DNA of 64,000 nt from Paraphysomonas bandaiensis (lineage: Eukaryota > Chrysophyceae), in the NCBI GenBank assembly GCA_965644295.1, contig CBFFRP010000363.1, positions 124,001-188,000 on the forward strand. The letters are read 5' to 3'. Below the pieces are notes generated by a model. That model was given only the letters and a program-made list of their open reading frames with translations. It was not told the origin of the DNA and ran no database searches. A program made the translations under genes and the position numbers. This document shows, piece after piece, positions 33,694 to 44,768 of the stretch; position 1 is the first letter of the stretch, and each line of letters opens with the position of its first letter.

Positions 33694-36600
33694 ATACACG
33701 AGTTGAAAGACGCACATGGGATCACAGGAACTCTCTGTGGATCTGAGTTCACTGTATGCGCCTATAGACGGTCTCTTATTTGGTTTGATTTGACAGGAGT
33801 GTGTTTCTATCTGAAGGCTTGTGAGCCGAATGCCTCCAACGCAACCGGACGATCATACACAGAAAGCACGCCGTAAACTGGTGTCGCTTGTGAGCATATC
33901 TCCAGCAGATATAATCGACATGGAGAACGAGGCATTAAGCTCACAACACTCTCAGTTTGATGTGTTGCGCAGTTATGTTCCTGTGGTGGCATGGTTGGTG
34001 CTGCGTCTATCTTGACTACATTTATGAATGGCGTTATTGTAGGCTAATGTGGATGTTTGTTGGGATGGTGTTCTATGCTGTTCACGATGATTTCGGGTGG
34101 GCGTTGGGACTGTATATGAGGTTAGTTGGTCGACGTATAGTATTGTTTCGCGTACAAAGTAAATGATATCATATCACGAACACCGTGCTGTGCGTATGCT
34201 TATATTAGGTGTATTTGTATGTGCCTGTTCTGATGCATGTGTTGCAGTGTAAATATAGGGTGGTCAATGGGCTGGGCTGTACCAATATCGCCAGCACAGT
34301 ATAATTCCCCCAGTAGTATGTTATTTTCCATATTCCACTCGTCTATCGGAGTCATATTTTTTGGCGTCATGGTTATATTTATTGCTCGAGAGCTAACAGA
34401 CAACAAAGATTCCTGGTCCATGCAAGTACTGAAGAGGCAGAAGCTGGAGGTGGCTATTCAAAGTGATGGCATCTATGATGATATCGAGGCGTATTATGCA
34501 CTCTATTATCCGAAATTAAAAATTCTTTTATGGTTCATATGTTCTCTTGTATTTGGAGTTATTTGGAGCTTATTGATAGTTCCGGAATGGGATATTGGTG
34601 ATGCCTTAGATTTTACATTGTCGACTCTATCAAGTGGAGGATACAAAGCCATTCCTAATGGATTGCCTAGTTGGAAGTATGTAATAACCGCATTCTACGC
34701 AGCCACGGGTGTTCCGTTGATGGCACTATCCTTAGGTATGATATTTGTTTACTGAGCACTCTGCTATATACCACACAATGTGATTACTAGTATACAATGA
34801 GCACCTATGTGATATGTATGGGACCCACTAACTTTGTTTTAGGGTTGATATTAAGTATGCTAATATTAGCTCCTGAAGACTTGTCTTTGTTGGATAAGCT
34901 CTCTGCGCCGATTACTACTGAGGAAATTGAGTTCATGACAACTTTTGGGCTGGAAGATGGAGACGGTACTATAGATAAAAGAGAGTTCACTGTGCTTACA
35001 GTGGTGCGCATTGGTGCTGCATCTCCGGAATTGATTCGAGAAATCAACGAACGATTTCGAATGTTGGACAGACGAAACCACGGGCAAATAAAATGTGATG
35101 ATATTATTCACGAGAGGCGGAAACGACGACTTTCTTCTCAATATATTTTCAGCAGTTTAAGCCGGAAAATGAGCACATTTACTCGATCCAAAGTACACAA
35201 TTCTGAAGAAGAAACAGAGAAAAGTATGTCAAGCGATTACTTATCGGGCGGTAGTATTTCTATCCATGGTGTATCACCTACGTCAAGATTAAACCCAGTG
35301 GAACCACTGCCAGTTGCTGATGAAGATATTGATGACCGCGATAATGTGTGTGATGAAGTTGAAAATATAGCAAATAGTAGCCAAACAACAGACAGCGCTT
35401 GTCTCCATCTTTTGGAAGCTGAGAGCGGCGAAGAAGATACCTCCAGCCAATGTGATACACATATGTATAACCATAGTACCGCGGTCGAAGAGTGTGACAG
35501 CGGAAAATATCACCCAGTTACTGCTAAGAAGTGTTTTGCCGAAAATGACGAGCCTCGGCCAAGTATGAAAGAGGCAGTGTTGGCGCCCATGCCGGGCTCT
35601 CTGAAAGAAGCAAAGCAATTGAAATATAGTACCAAAGCTGTCGCAAGTTCTATGGATTCGATGCAGTATAATCGAAATGCGATTATTCAAGGAGTGTTAT
35701 ATGTTTTTCGAAGCTCGTTCATGCGCTCTGCACTGGTGTGGTGAGTATGATACAATACTCGTACAAGTAGCCAATGCGGTTGCCTGTCACAATGTTGCCA
35801 TGTGTGTTATAATCTTTGTGCTTCTGTCACCATTGTGTGATTGTTTTCTGTTGCATGGATTGCATATTGTGCGTATCACTACAACTGTAGCTACATCATA
35901 TACATTGTGTCGTTAATGTGAGGTATTTGTACAGGATTCTCTGGATAGTGAGTGGTACTATATTCTACTCGGTTCACCAGAACTTATCATTGGCCAAGGG
36001 ATTGTACACTTCCATAAGTGTTGGCTACTGCGTATTCTGGACAGAGTTATCCCAGGACACTACGACTAAAGTGTATACTATTTTCCACTACATGTTCGGC
36101 ACGGTCGGTTTAGCTAGTATTATGGCGTTAATGGCCAATAGTTTGGCTAATTCGAAGAATGAATGGTGAGTAGGGTTTTGTATGCATATTGTACATTAAA
36201 TGCTTTTATATGGCCCGTATGTGTGGCATTCATTGTGCATTGATTTAGTTTTGCGTATATTATTCATATTATCAGTATTCAACTAAATTCATCTCTACTT
36301 GACTAACAATAGCCTCCCGTATGTATGTACATAATAGGTATGTGGATGCAATGTTGCGACAAAAGGTGATTGAGGCAGCGGCAACAGAGGGCATATTCGA
36401 CGATATCTATGCCGGAATTGCGTACTATCTGCCCAAATGTAGAGCCCATATAGCTTTTCTGCTGTGGACTGCTGTTGGAGTGATCGTGAGCTGTGCCACC
36501 ATAAAGTGGTCGTTTATTCAAGCATTGTACTTTTCCTGGTCTGCGATGACCACTGGTGGCTTCTGGACAATTCCTCAAGACTCTCCAGACCGATACTACC

Positions 36601-37172
36601 TGTATGCAGGGATCTATTTACTTGTCGGGGCGCCGTTGATGGCACTGGCGTGTGGGATGTCAGCGCATTATGTTGTTTCATTTACAAGGTCACAGGCTGT
36701 GTATGATCGTCTTGCCGCCCGAATCACTGCAGAGGAGATAAATACAATGAAACTTTTGAATATGGAAAATGGGGATGGCGATATAGACCCAACCGAGTTC
36801 GTCATTCTTATGCTGGTTCGTATAGGAGCTTTACAGCCTCAGTTAATTGCATTGATATTAGATCGTTTTGACGAGCTAGACGTGGGAAAGAAGGGTTGTA
36901 TAGCATACAGTGATATCACTCAGGTACCACAACCACTTTTGAGGAGGAATGTGGTTTCTGGGATATCGACACAGTCTCCCAATAGCGTTAGCGTCAGTTT
37001 CTTCTGAGGTACGAAATGGGTACAGACGCTACTAAAGTCGATAGTTCTGTTGGATCAGATTTATGCAGTCTTCATATCATTATCATATTTATTTGTTTGT
37101 GATAGCGTCGTCGACGAAGTATGACACGTTCTACATAACACACATTATATTCGTCACATCTATTATTATATG
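33694..37172 (+). repeat. Right arm of large inverted duplication
   Basis: Reverse-complement match of 25555–29035; the spacer between arms is 29036–33693. It starts at CACGAGTTGAAAGACGC and fades near 37172 (ATCTATTATTAT). Confidence 0.93.
33830..37007 (+). CDS. Four-pore EF-hand cation channel (tandem TPK-like), right copy
   Basis: Exons 33830–33993, 34043–34120, 34248–34735, 34843–35740, 35935–36165 and 36338–37007 total 2529 nt, 842 residues, with the same intron positions as the left copy. All frames are open, so this copy looks intact. Differences from the left copy include Ile/Leu at the start of exon 4, Ile/Thr after the first EF-hand, Ser/Pro in the third EF-hand (GDGDIDPTEF here), Asp/Asn in VHQNLSLAKG, and SVSVSFF instead of SVTVSYF at the C-terminus. 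The Pro sits just after EF-loop position 9 and may weaken Ca2+ binding in this copy. Upstream DNA differs completely between copies beyond 135 bp from the start codon, so expression may have diverged. Confidence 0.86.
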
Positions 37173-38444
37173 ATAATTATTATTGAGTGATTGGCAGTAG
37201 TTTACAACTGTATAAATCGACTAGATGATGGTTTCATGCACACTATAACGTGCGCAGAATGCGTGCGAGTGCTTGCTTGATATATTCATTGATATCGTCA
37301 GTGGTGATTTAGTGTTACTGCCACCTAATATATGTGCATTATGAAAATTGCTAAAATACAACTTCAAGTAATCACAACCTCGGTTAAAGCACGTCACTGT
37401 TAGTTTGACGACTAGTCGGTTTACAGTAATTCTTGAATAAGTCAAACTAAAGTGATAGGGTATTGTGACATTTCAGTTTTGAGTTTTTTCAACTGTTATA
37501 TTGGATATAACTAAGATATAACTGTAGAATACGTTAAATACAATGTGAAAACTGTAATACGTAGTCAAAATGTAAAAATTACTATTTAGCTACAATTATT
37601 CAAGATACGGAAGTTGATCAGAGGTTGATATAAATTTATGTTGTTGATATATTTTTCCATGATGACAACGTATAATTACCTCTGCAATAATAATCATCTA
37701 TCTAGTATCTAGTCTAACGACATTAGTTTCCTTCACCGATCTAAGTAAGTAAAATGTTCAAAAGCCAATATGTTAAGCACCTATTGCTCTTTGCATTAGA
37801 TATTAGTTATATCCTAACGGTTTTTAACCGTCAAGTATGTACAACTCGAACTGCAAGCATTGCATATAGGAGCAGAAACGAAATTATACTGCGATATTTT
37901 GGTGTGTTTAATGTTTAATATCGGCATGACTCTAGGGAATAGTTCGCTATTTCTCCTCACAATCATGACCATCTCGTGCATAGATCTATCAGAGTACTCG
38001 ACCTTGGTGACCCTTGTTCTGTCGCAGTCGCACATTCCACAATCATAAAATGCCACCATACTTCCTCTCCACTCCCTGTTGCTGGGGATACACCGGAGAA
38101 CCCGCGTATCTCACAGGTGTCCAACTACACACTCTCTTCCGCGTGTTCTCTGCTACTGGGTAACACAGCAAAACAGTCAATTCCGACGCTTCTTCACAGT
38201 AGATCACTGCCTTTTTTGCAAGACCTTCATCCACATACCTCCGAGCCATCATATCGCCAAACTCAGAAGGGTATATTGCTGCTTCCCCTGGTTGCCGTGA
38301 GGTACCTAAGGCAAATTGCACAAACTGTATGTGTAGCCTTCCACGTTCCATCGTGGTAGTAGTTGACTAAGATTACAACTTTTACTTGTCATATGCTGTA
38401 CGTCGTACAAGGTCTCTACTACACAACATCTATCATATAGAAAG
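37173..38444. other. Intergenic, mostly featureless
   Basis: AT-rich; only the degraded open frame at 37814–38351 stands out. Confidence 0.5.
37814..38351 (-). pseudogene. Possible remnant of a coding sequence, two frames
   Basis: Minus-strand frame 38351–38043 reads a protein-like stretch (EFGDMMARRYVDEGLAKKAV and later QQQGVERKYGG). Directly after it the next frame, 38059–37814, continues with VAFYDCGMCDCDRTRVTKVE. The join looks like a one-step frameshift. I recognise no family. It may be a transposon or gene relic, or chance. Confidence 0.25.
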
Positions 38445-38650
38445 AATGGCCGCACCTTGGGGCTTGCGGCGACGCACAAGTAGTTCTCGTAGCGTTAAAT
38501 ACTAGGATATAAGAGTTTACACTAGTTAGTAAATATAGTAGATACTTATCTAGCTTGACTAGTTTGTCCATCTAGATAATAGTAAGCTGGTGTAAATTTT
38601 TAACGCCTATTGCTAATTATAAGCCTTTCAGCATAGACTTTCAATATGAA
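38445..38650 (+). repeat. Dispersed repeat family 1, copy c
   Basis: Begins CACCTTGGGGCTTGCGGCGA, continues CGTAGCGTTAAATACTAGGA and ends near ACGCCTATTGCTAA, as in copies a and b. Confidence 0.6.
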
Positions 38651-39059
38651 TACTATATTACGGTCTATATATGAAATGCATGGTAAGCTTATTAACAACG
38701 TCAAGAATGTTAGCACGGAAATAGCTTTCCCTACTAAATTCGCAGACTAAGTTAATTTTTTTATCGATTCTACTCAACTGTCGTTTTTACTTTTTAGTGT
38801 AGTAACATCTGCAAAATTTAGTAGGAATAAATGGTAAATTTAATAGATTAAAAATGACACCGAATGTTAGCATACCTGAGCTTGACGTTCGAAGACAAAG
38901 GTTTCACACAATTAGTTTTTTGCATACACAATGCATTTCATCACCAACTTAACTTCATCGATAGTAACCACTGATAAACTTCCATATCTTGAATCGTCAT
39001 TATACATCAGTTTTACAGACAGTTATATAGCAATACAGTATTTGACTACGTATTACCGT

Positions 39060-39185
39060 TTTTCTTATTGAATTAACATAGTGAATGTCTTTATATTAGC
39101 AATAGGCGTGTAATAGTTGAATTTAACGTAGTGAATGTCTTCATATTAGCAATAGAGGCGTGTAATAAATGAATTTAACGTATAA
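39060..39185 (-). repeat. Tandem pair of repeat family 1 ends
   Basis: GTGAATGTCTTTATATTAGC plus AATAGGCGTGTAATA occurs twice in a row with a period of about 53 bp; the second copy reads AATAGAGGCGTG. Both match the 3' end of family 1 inverted. Confidence 0.6.
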
Positions 39186-39523
39186 TACAGTTCTATCTTA
39201 GAGAAACATAATATTATTCCTACAAGTTGGCCTATCATATGATGCTGTATGATATAATAATATATTATATATCATATATATTATCTTCTCTGTTTAAGTG
39301 ATAGATTTAATTTCACACCAACTAATATGATGTCGTAAAACAACGAACCGTGAGCAGGGACGATAAATGGTAATGGTGCTGAGAATATAGTTTAAGTGAA
39401 TCTGATTCGACAGATGAGTGTACTTTATGATGTAGGCGCCAATATATTGGAGCGGCATTGTTGGCAATATCCCAACAGATATATGGGCACAAGCTACCAT
39501 CACTATATTATACTGGTTTGTAA
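39186..39523. other. AT-rich intergenic DNA, hAT target site
   Basis: Includes a TA-rich run at about 39250–39285. Nothing else is seen up to the target duplication GTTTGTAA at 39516–39523. Confidence 0.4.
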
Positions 39524-40271
39524 CAGGGCTGCGTAACAATTTAATGTTTTTTTGCTATTAAATTGCAATTATTGGCTATAGCTCGCGCAATTATAATTAC
39601 AATTTAATTGTGCCAATTATTGTGTAATTAACTTAGTTACTCATTACAAGCATATTCAACCGTACTTGCATTCCACAGAAATCTATTAAAGCGCAAGAAC
39701 GTAAGGGCCTCTAATCGATGAGGTGTCATAGATTTGCGCAGATCACTCATGTTAATTTTTGCTCTACTGAAAGGCCTTTCTACACAATTAGTAGTGAAGT
39801 AAATATGCTTCAAGCAGCGGTACTTAGTACTTAGTTGGTTTGGTAGTTCGTAGTCGCTTTTGTTCGTGTTCTACTTAGTTATAGATATATATCTTAAACT
39901 AGAAGGGTAATACGTTATGGATCGAGCTGAACTTAGTCTTGTTGCTCAAGGTCAAGAGAAAAGACACATAATCGACCATACAAAGAACACAGTACTTCTC
40001 TTAATGTAAAGATATTTATAATGAGATGACAACCTCTTCCCACCACTTGAATAGCCGTTATAATAGCCATTAAGGGTGATGACCATTACAATGGCAATAA
40101 ATGGCTATTGACCTTAATGTTTACTAAGTTCTAATTCTAATATTATGCCCTAATACATCTAGTATTTAATTGCCAATTAATTGCAACCTTCCAGCGAGCA
40201 ATTATAATTTCAATTATTATATATGTTCCATGCAATTTAATTGCAATTCAATTAACTGTTACGCAGCCCTG
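39524..40271. mobile_element. Internally deleted hAT-superfamily DNA transposon
   Basis: Terminal inverted repeats CAGGGCTGCGTAACA (39524–39538) and TGTTACGCAGCCCTG (40257–40271) are perfect over 15 bp. They are flanked by the 8-bp direct duplication GTTTGTAA (39516–39523 and 40272–40279), the target-site length of hAT elements. At 748 bp it is far too short for a full transposase. It keeps only the end of one (see next entry), so it can move only if an intact relative supplies the enzyme. Confidence 0.92.
39673..39801 (-). pseudogene. hAT transposase C-terminal dimerisation fragment
   Basis: The minus strand reads NCVERPFSRAKINMSDLRKS and then PHRLEALTFLRFNRF. This is the conserved hAT C-terminal pattern: ER-x-FS, a later R-x-x-(L/M)-x-P, then LE-x-L-x-FLR-x-N. 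Catalytic residues are absent. Confidence 0.85.
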
Positions 40272-40516
40272 GTTTGTAAGTTTGTAAAACCATAGAAGCA
40301 AAGCGACGCTAACCTAGTGCGCAAGTCGTAGTAGGATGATCATAAAGTCACCTTAATGTGCGAAGCCAATATATATTCTTATTATGCTGAAGTAATCAGA
40401 GTTGTAGTATAGATACAGCAAAATACACAAAGCACTACCACACACCACCACACAACGTTAGCAAACTACAATGTGACAAACACGACATTTTATATATAAT
40501 CTTGGTACACACCAAA
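40272..40516. other. Short intergenic stretch
   Basis: Nothing recognised besides the hAT target duplication at 40272–40279. Confidence 0.4.
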
Positions 40517-41031
40517 CTATACAGCTCCATATTCAACTCTAGGCGTTGTCAACTCTATGCTTCGTCTATACTTTATTACTATAGGTATAACATCCATGTC
40601 GTGCGAGCGGGATGTCTTAGGAAATGACAGAAAGAGCTTGCCCGAATCTATGTAGACAGACGGGCGCAAGTAATCTGCATTTCGAGGCAAATGGATTGCT
40701 CGTTGTAACTTCCTAGGAAAACACCTTGTCGACAATTGAGGTGATGATATGGTGATTTCAATTGTGTTGTTGAGGGTTTGTGCAAATACAGATGACTGCT
40801 CGTCCGCCGATACATCTGAGACAGAGTCACTACAAACAACACACTTATACATAGATAGTAATTACCTGCACAGAATACATACTCTGAAGCAGTCTCAACA
40901 AGGTCAATGTTGACATACTGCTGATACCGTTTGATACACTCCAGCACCCATTTATCTCCGTTAATAGCCGCTTGGAAGGGCTCATCTCGTATATGAGGCG
41001 GAAGGACCCTCATTGTAGACAACTTCGCCAT
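40517..41031 (-). CDS. Small unrecognised protein, two exons
   Basis: Exons 41031–40883 and 40829–40517 join in frame to 153 residues, ending in TAG. The intron starts GTATGT and ends TTGTAG. The N-terminal half (DEPFQAAINGDKWVLECIKR) faintly resembles the first helices of an ankyrin-type repeat. The second half is beta-rich without a known motif. The gene starts about 220 bp downstream of the CATA microsatellite. An upstream exon cannot be excluded. Function unknown. Confidence 0.5.
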
Positions 41032-41252
41032 GAACCACTAGATACTTATAAGGTATCACACAATCTGTCTGAGGCTCTATATGGACTGAGTAGAATGAAG
41101 AGGGTGGAAGAAAATGTTTCCTGAAGGCTTCTGCCTTCTGCGCATATACTACTGTGTATGATGCGTATATCGAAACCGAAAATTTGAGTGTGGTGAGAGC
41201 CGAAAATTTGGCCAGAAAAAAAAATTCTAGGCAACATAATACGTACGTGATA

Positions 41253-41846
41253 GTACATACATACATACATACATACATACATACAACATACATACATACA
41301 TACATACATACATACATACATACATACATACATACATACATACATACATACATACATACATACATACATACATACATACATACATACATACATACATACA
41401 TACATACATACATACATACATACATACATACATACATACATACATACATACATACATACATACATACATACATACATACATACATACATACATACATACA
41501 TACATACATGCATACATACATACATACATACATACATACATACATACATACATACATACATACATACATACATACATACATACATACATACATACATACA
41601 TACATACATACATACATACATACATACATACATACATACATACATACATACATACATACATACATACATACATACATACATACATACATACATACATACA
41701 TGCATACATACATACATACATACATACATACATACATACATACATACATACATACATACATACATACATACATACATACATACATACATACATACATACA
41801 TACATACATACATACATACATACATACATACATACATACATACATG
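41253..41846. repeat. CATA tetranucleotide microsatellite, about 148 units
   Basis: Nearly perfect CATA repeat over about 590 bp. Only three interruptions are visible: a 1-nt shift at about 41285 and CATG units at about 41509 and 41701. It is open in several frames (repeating MYVC or HTYI) because CATA units contain no stop; these frames are not genes. Confidence 0.97.
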
Positions 41847-42080
41847 TTCAAATGGTCTGTAAAGGGAGTGTATCGGGTACACGTTTCAAGATTCGATTCA
41901 TCTATCTCTGATGGGTTCTTTCTATTGATTAGTTTGATGGTGAGTTTATAATTATCATCTGCTACCTTCTATTCTATGGTCGGAGTAATCGAAAGCGATG
42001 ACTAGTTCTGGTTTGAGGGCAGTTGTGTATCGCCACTTCTTGATTGCTAGCGATATCAAATTCTTGATAGGATCACATTT
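41847..42080 (+). promoter_or_regulatory. Upstream region of four-TM gene
   Basis: About 230 bp between the microsatellite and the start codon; no discrete element seen. Confidence 0.3.
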
Positions 42081-42674
42081 ATGGTCCAAACCGGGCATGT
42101 AGTTGTTGCTGTACCACTATGTGCTAGTATTTTTTTACTTCTTAGCGTTTTGGGTGCTCTGAAATCACGGTCAGTAATCCACGACATTCCCTGGGCTACA
42201 ACTGAAGTGGATGATTTCGGTAATACTGTGGAGGTGTACTCTGGTCTTTCTATTATGGTCATTGATTCCGTTATTGTAAAGTATAGTGATTGCATAAACT
42301 TTTATGACTTTTGTGCAACGTGTCATGAGGTTGGCTACGATATTCGTATTTTGCTATCCCTATCGATTTGTTTCTGTCTGTTGTGTACAGCATTTACGTA
42401 CAAGCGTTTAACACAAAATGTCGCCTTTATGCAAGTTGGCTCATGTGTTTGCTCTGGTGCTGTAGGTGTGTGTGTGGGTATTGCTCTTGTTAGACACAGT
42501 CAATGCTACGACGAAGCCAGTAGAGAAATGGACTCTTTGAAACATGGGGTTGGTTATATATTTGCAGTTATTGGTGCCGTTTGTATGGGCTTCATGTTAC
42601 TTACATGCATGGTTATTCCTGTTGATGCATCGCCAAGATACACTTCTGCCAGACAGGTGTATCCTTTACGTTGA
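42081..42674 (+). CDS. Four-transmembrane protein, unrecognised family
   Basis: Single exon, 197 residues, TGA stop. Four hydrophobic segments lie at about residues 7–28, 91–111, 118–141 and 156–180. The first loop (about 60 residues, with IPWATTEVDDFG and CINFYDFCATC) is long and contains clustered Cys residues. This topology resembles claudin/PMP22-like or amastin-like tetraspan proteins, but I see no diagnostic motif of either. The C-terminus is short and polar. Membrane location is safe; function is unknown. No intron was needed to keep the frame. Confidence 0.65.
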   Translation: MVQTGHVVVAVPLCASIFLLLSVLGALKSRSVIHDIPWATTEVDDFGNTVEVYSGLSIMVIDSVIVKYSDCINFYDFCATCHEVGYDIRILLSLSICFCLLCTAFTYKRLTQNVAFMQVGSCVCSGAVGVCVGIALVRHSQCYDEASREMDSLKHGVGYIFAVIGAVCMGFMLLTCMVIPVDASPRYTSARQVYPLR

Positions 42675-42983
42675 TGCTTTGGCCTCATAAACAGCAATTA
42701 AAATCGGTGTGATAGTAGAACACTTGCTCAAATTTAACTACTGTAACTGAATATAGCTTAAATTTCTATTTATAACTTAATTATTTTCTGCAACTGGTCA
42801 AGAGAATTATATTTTGCAGTACTATTGTGATAACCAGATTTCATCACCCCATTATATATGCTTAGGCTTAAAAATTAAAAATCATGCTATAGTAGATAGT
42901 AGATAAAAAGAGTTGGTGAATGACAATGAATGAATGATATCTCGTATAAATTTATAATTTCTGCTTAAAGTGATTATCTAAGC
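42675..42983. other. Intergenic, AT-rich
   Basis: Nothing recognised up to the target duplication TAAGC at 42979–42983. Confidence 0.4.
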
Positions 42984-43284
42984 TGTTGAGTTTTGCTGTT
43001 TAAGCAATTAAAAGCTATAATTCTAAGATATTGGAATTATGACGGTCACTGGAGAATACAGTAGTGGTTAACTGTATTATGAGAAGTAATGAGAACTGAA
43101 TATATATTGACCATACAAGAAGATAGTGACGATATAAGATCCTACTAGAAATGAGTGGTAGTAGAGATACCATGATATATTGTTTATTATATTTATTATA
43201 ATCTTTTCTTATCTTAACTTGATTAATGAGTAAATACACGTCCAGTTAACTTAGTAAATCATCCAATTGTGTCATAACTTGACA
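42984..43284 (+). repeat. 5' LTR
   Basis: 301 bp, TG...CA ends, nearly identical to 44463–44763. Confidence 0.93.
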
Positions 43285-43302
43285 TGGTAGCGGATGGTAG
43301 TT
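43285..43302 (+). promoter_or_regulatory. Candidate primer-binding site
   Basis: TGGTAGCGGATGG directly after the 5' LTR starts with TGG, complementary to a tRNA CCA end. Initiator Met tRNA is likely but cannot be confirmed without the tRNA sequence. Confidence 0.6.
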
Positions 43303-43884
43303 AGAAACTACTGCTGAAGTGTGACCATTGGAATGTAACTGGACAGAGAAGCAGGAGTTTATACGACTTGCAGCGCTATGTCTAGTAGAGAGTCAAGCGT
43401 GTGTGTCCCTAGCAGGAGTAACGCTACTAACCCCGTCTGCCTCAGGCAAAAGGGTACGCACCCGAAGAGTTGTGACTGATGTGTCCACTCTGGGTGAGAT
43501 CAACTTCCTATGTGGGGAAGATGCCGTTCACCTGTAGAGACCAGTGAGAAGAGTGTAGGAGGCACATGTGTATGTACTGCATCGACGGCGTCTGGGGAGA
43601 CCAGTAAGAGTTGTGTTGGTACTCTGTGTATTATATCTAGTGAGATTAGTGTGAATCGTGTCTGTGAGACTGTACCTGCTGAGTCTAGGGAGACATGTGT
43701 GGTAACCGTACGGGTGTTGACTAGTGTGTCCACCCTGGGTGAGGTAAACCTTCTTTATGATGAGGAGATTGTCAACCAGTGTGATGACAGTGACTGTATC
43801 TAATAACTAACATAATATGTCTAATTGTAGAGAGATCAAGGCATAATATATGCGAAGTTCGTTAATTGCGTTGATTCGTTTCAG

Positions 43885-44040
43885 TGTGTAAGTATCAGGC
43901 TATGTCTGCTGGCATGCAGGAACTGGTGTGGCTTCGGGGGGTGGTGTTGGTCGAACTGGGACTTCGATTGTACGAACCCACTCCATTCTTCCTGACAGCC
44001 AGGGTGCTCGCGACTTAGCGTTGAAGTTGAATGATGTGGT
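43885..44040 (+). pseudogene. Copia RNase H fragment with frameshift
   Basis: Reads KYQAMSAGMQELVWLRG, then VELGL, then after a frame change DSQGARDLALKLND. This follows the copia RNase H order (AL-S-AGxQE-WLR, ELG, DNQGA). A frameshift and an early stop make it non-functional. Confidence 0.8.
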
Positions 44041-44462
44041 GTGATTGATCTCAGTGACGAGGATAAGAAATCATACGTGCTGTTATCAGAGACAGAAGAT
44101 CTTTCAGATGTGTTGTCTATGGTGAGACTTGCTGAAACGTCGGAGTCATACGTCCACCGGTTTGTCCTATGAGGATTTTGGTGGTTGCGTATCCGTCAGT
44201 TATGTCTCGTGATATGAAGAATCTATCTACAGCTTTGAATAGAGAGGGAGTGCTGAGTTTTTGCCGTTGGATCAAATAAAAGCTGTAATTCTACCCGTCA
44301 GATATGTTTCGTGATGTAAAGATTCAATCTACAGCGTATCCGTCAGTTATGTCTTGCGATGTGAAGATTCAATGTACAGCTCATGAGGTCTTGGTGCTTG
44401 CGTATCCGTCAGTTGTGTCTCGTGCTTTAAAATTCAATGTACAGCTTTGAATTGAGAGGGAG

Positions 44463-44763
44463 TGTTGAGTTTTGCTGTTTAAGCAATTAAAAGCTATAAT
44501 TCTAAAATATTGGAATTATGACGGTCACTGGAGAATACAGTAGTGGTTAACTGTATTATGAGAAGTAATGAGAACTGAATATATATTGACCATACAAGAA
44601 GATAGTGACGATATAAGATCCTACTAGAAATGAGTGGTAGTAGAGATACCATGATATATTGTTTATTATATTTATTATAATCTTCTCTTATCTTAACTTG
44701 ATTAATGAGTAAATACACGTCCAGTTAACTTAGTAAATCATCCAATTGTGTCATAACTTGACA
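44463..44763 (+). repeat. 3' LTR
   Basis: 301 bp, preceded directly by the purine tract GAGAGGGAG and followed by the target duplication TAAGC. Confidence 0.93.
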
Positions 44764-44768
44764 TAAGC

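Larger units (their letters stand above)
42984..44763 (+). mobile_element. Deleted Ty1/copia LTR retrotransposon
   Basis: Two 301-bp LTRs (42984–43284 and 44463–44763), both TGTTGAG...TTGACA, differ at only two or three positions. A 5-bp target duplication TAAGC flanks the element (42979–42983 and 44764–44768). A primer-binding-site candidate TGGTAGCGGATGG follows the 5' LTR directly. The purine tract GAGAGGGAG abuts the 3' LTR. The internal part is only 1178 bp and lacks gag, protease, integrase and the RT core. A second purine tract with a partial LTR start at about 44240–44300 suggests an internal rearrangement. Confidence 0.92.

Noticed and set aside
25555-37172. Assembly artefact as the cause of the inverted arms
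   Set aside because: The arms differ by about 1% in coding sequence and more in introns and flanks, which a duplicated contig end would not show. Long reads would still be decisive.
40982-41951. Open frames of 200–290 codons in both strands
   Set aside because: They consist almost entirely of translated CATA repeat, which lacks stops in every frame; they are not genes.
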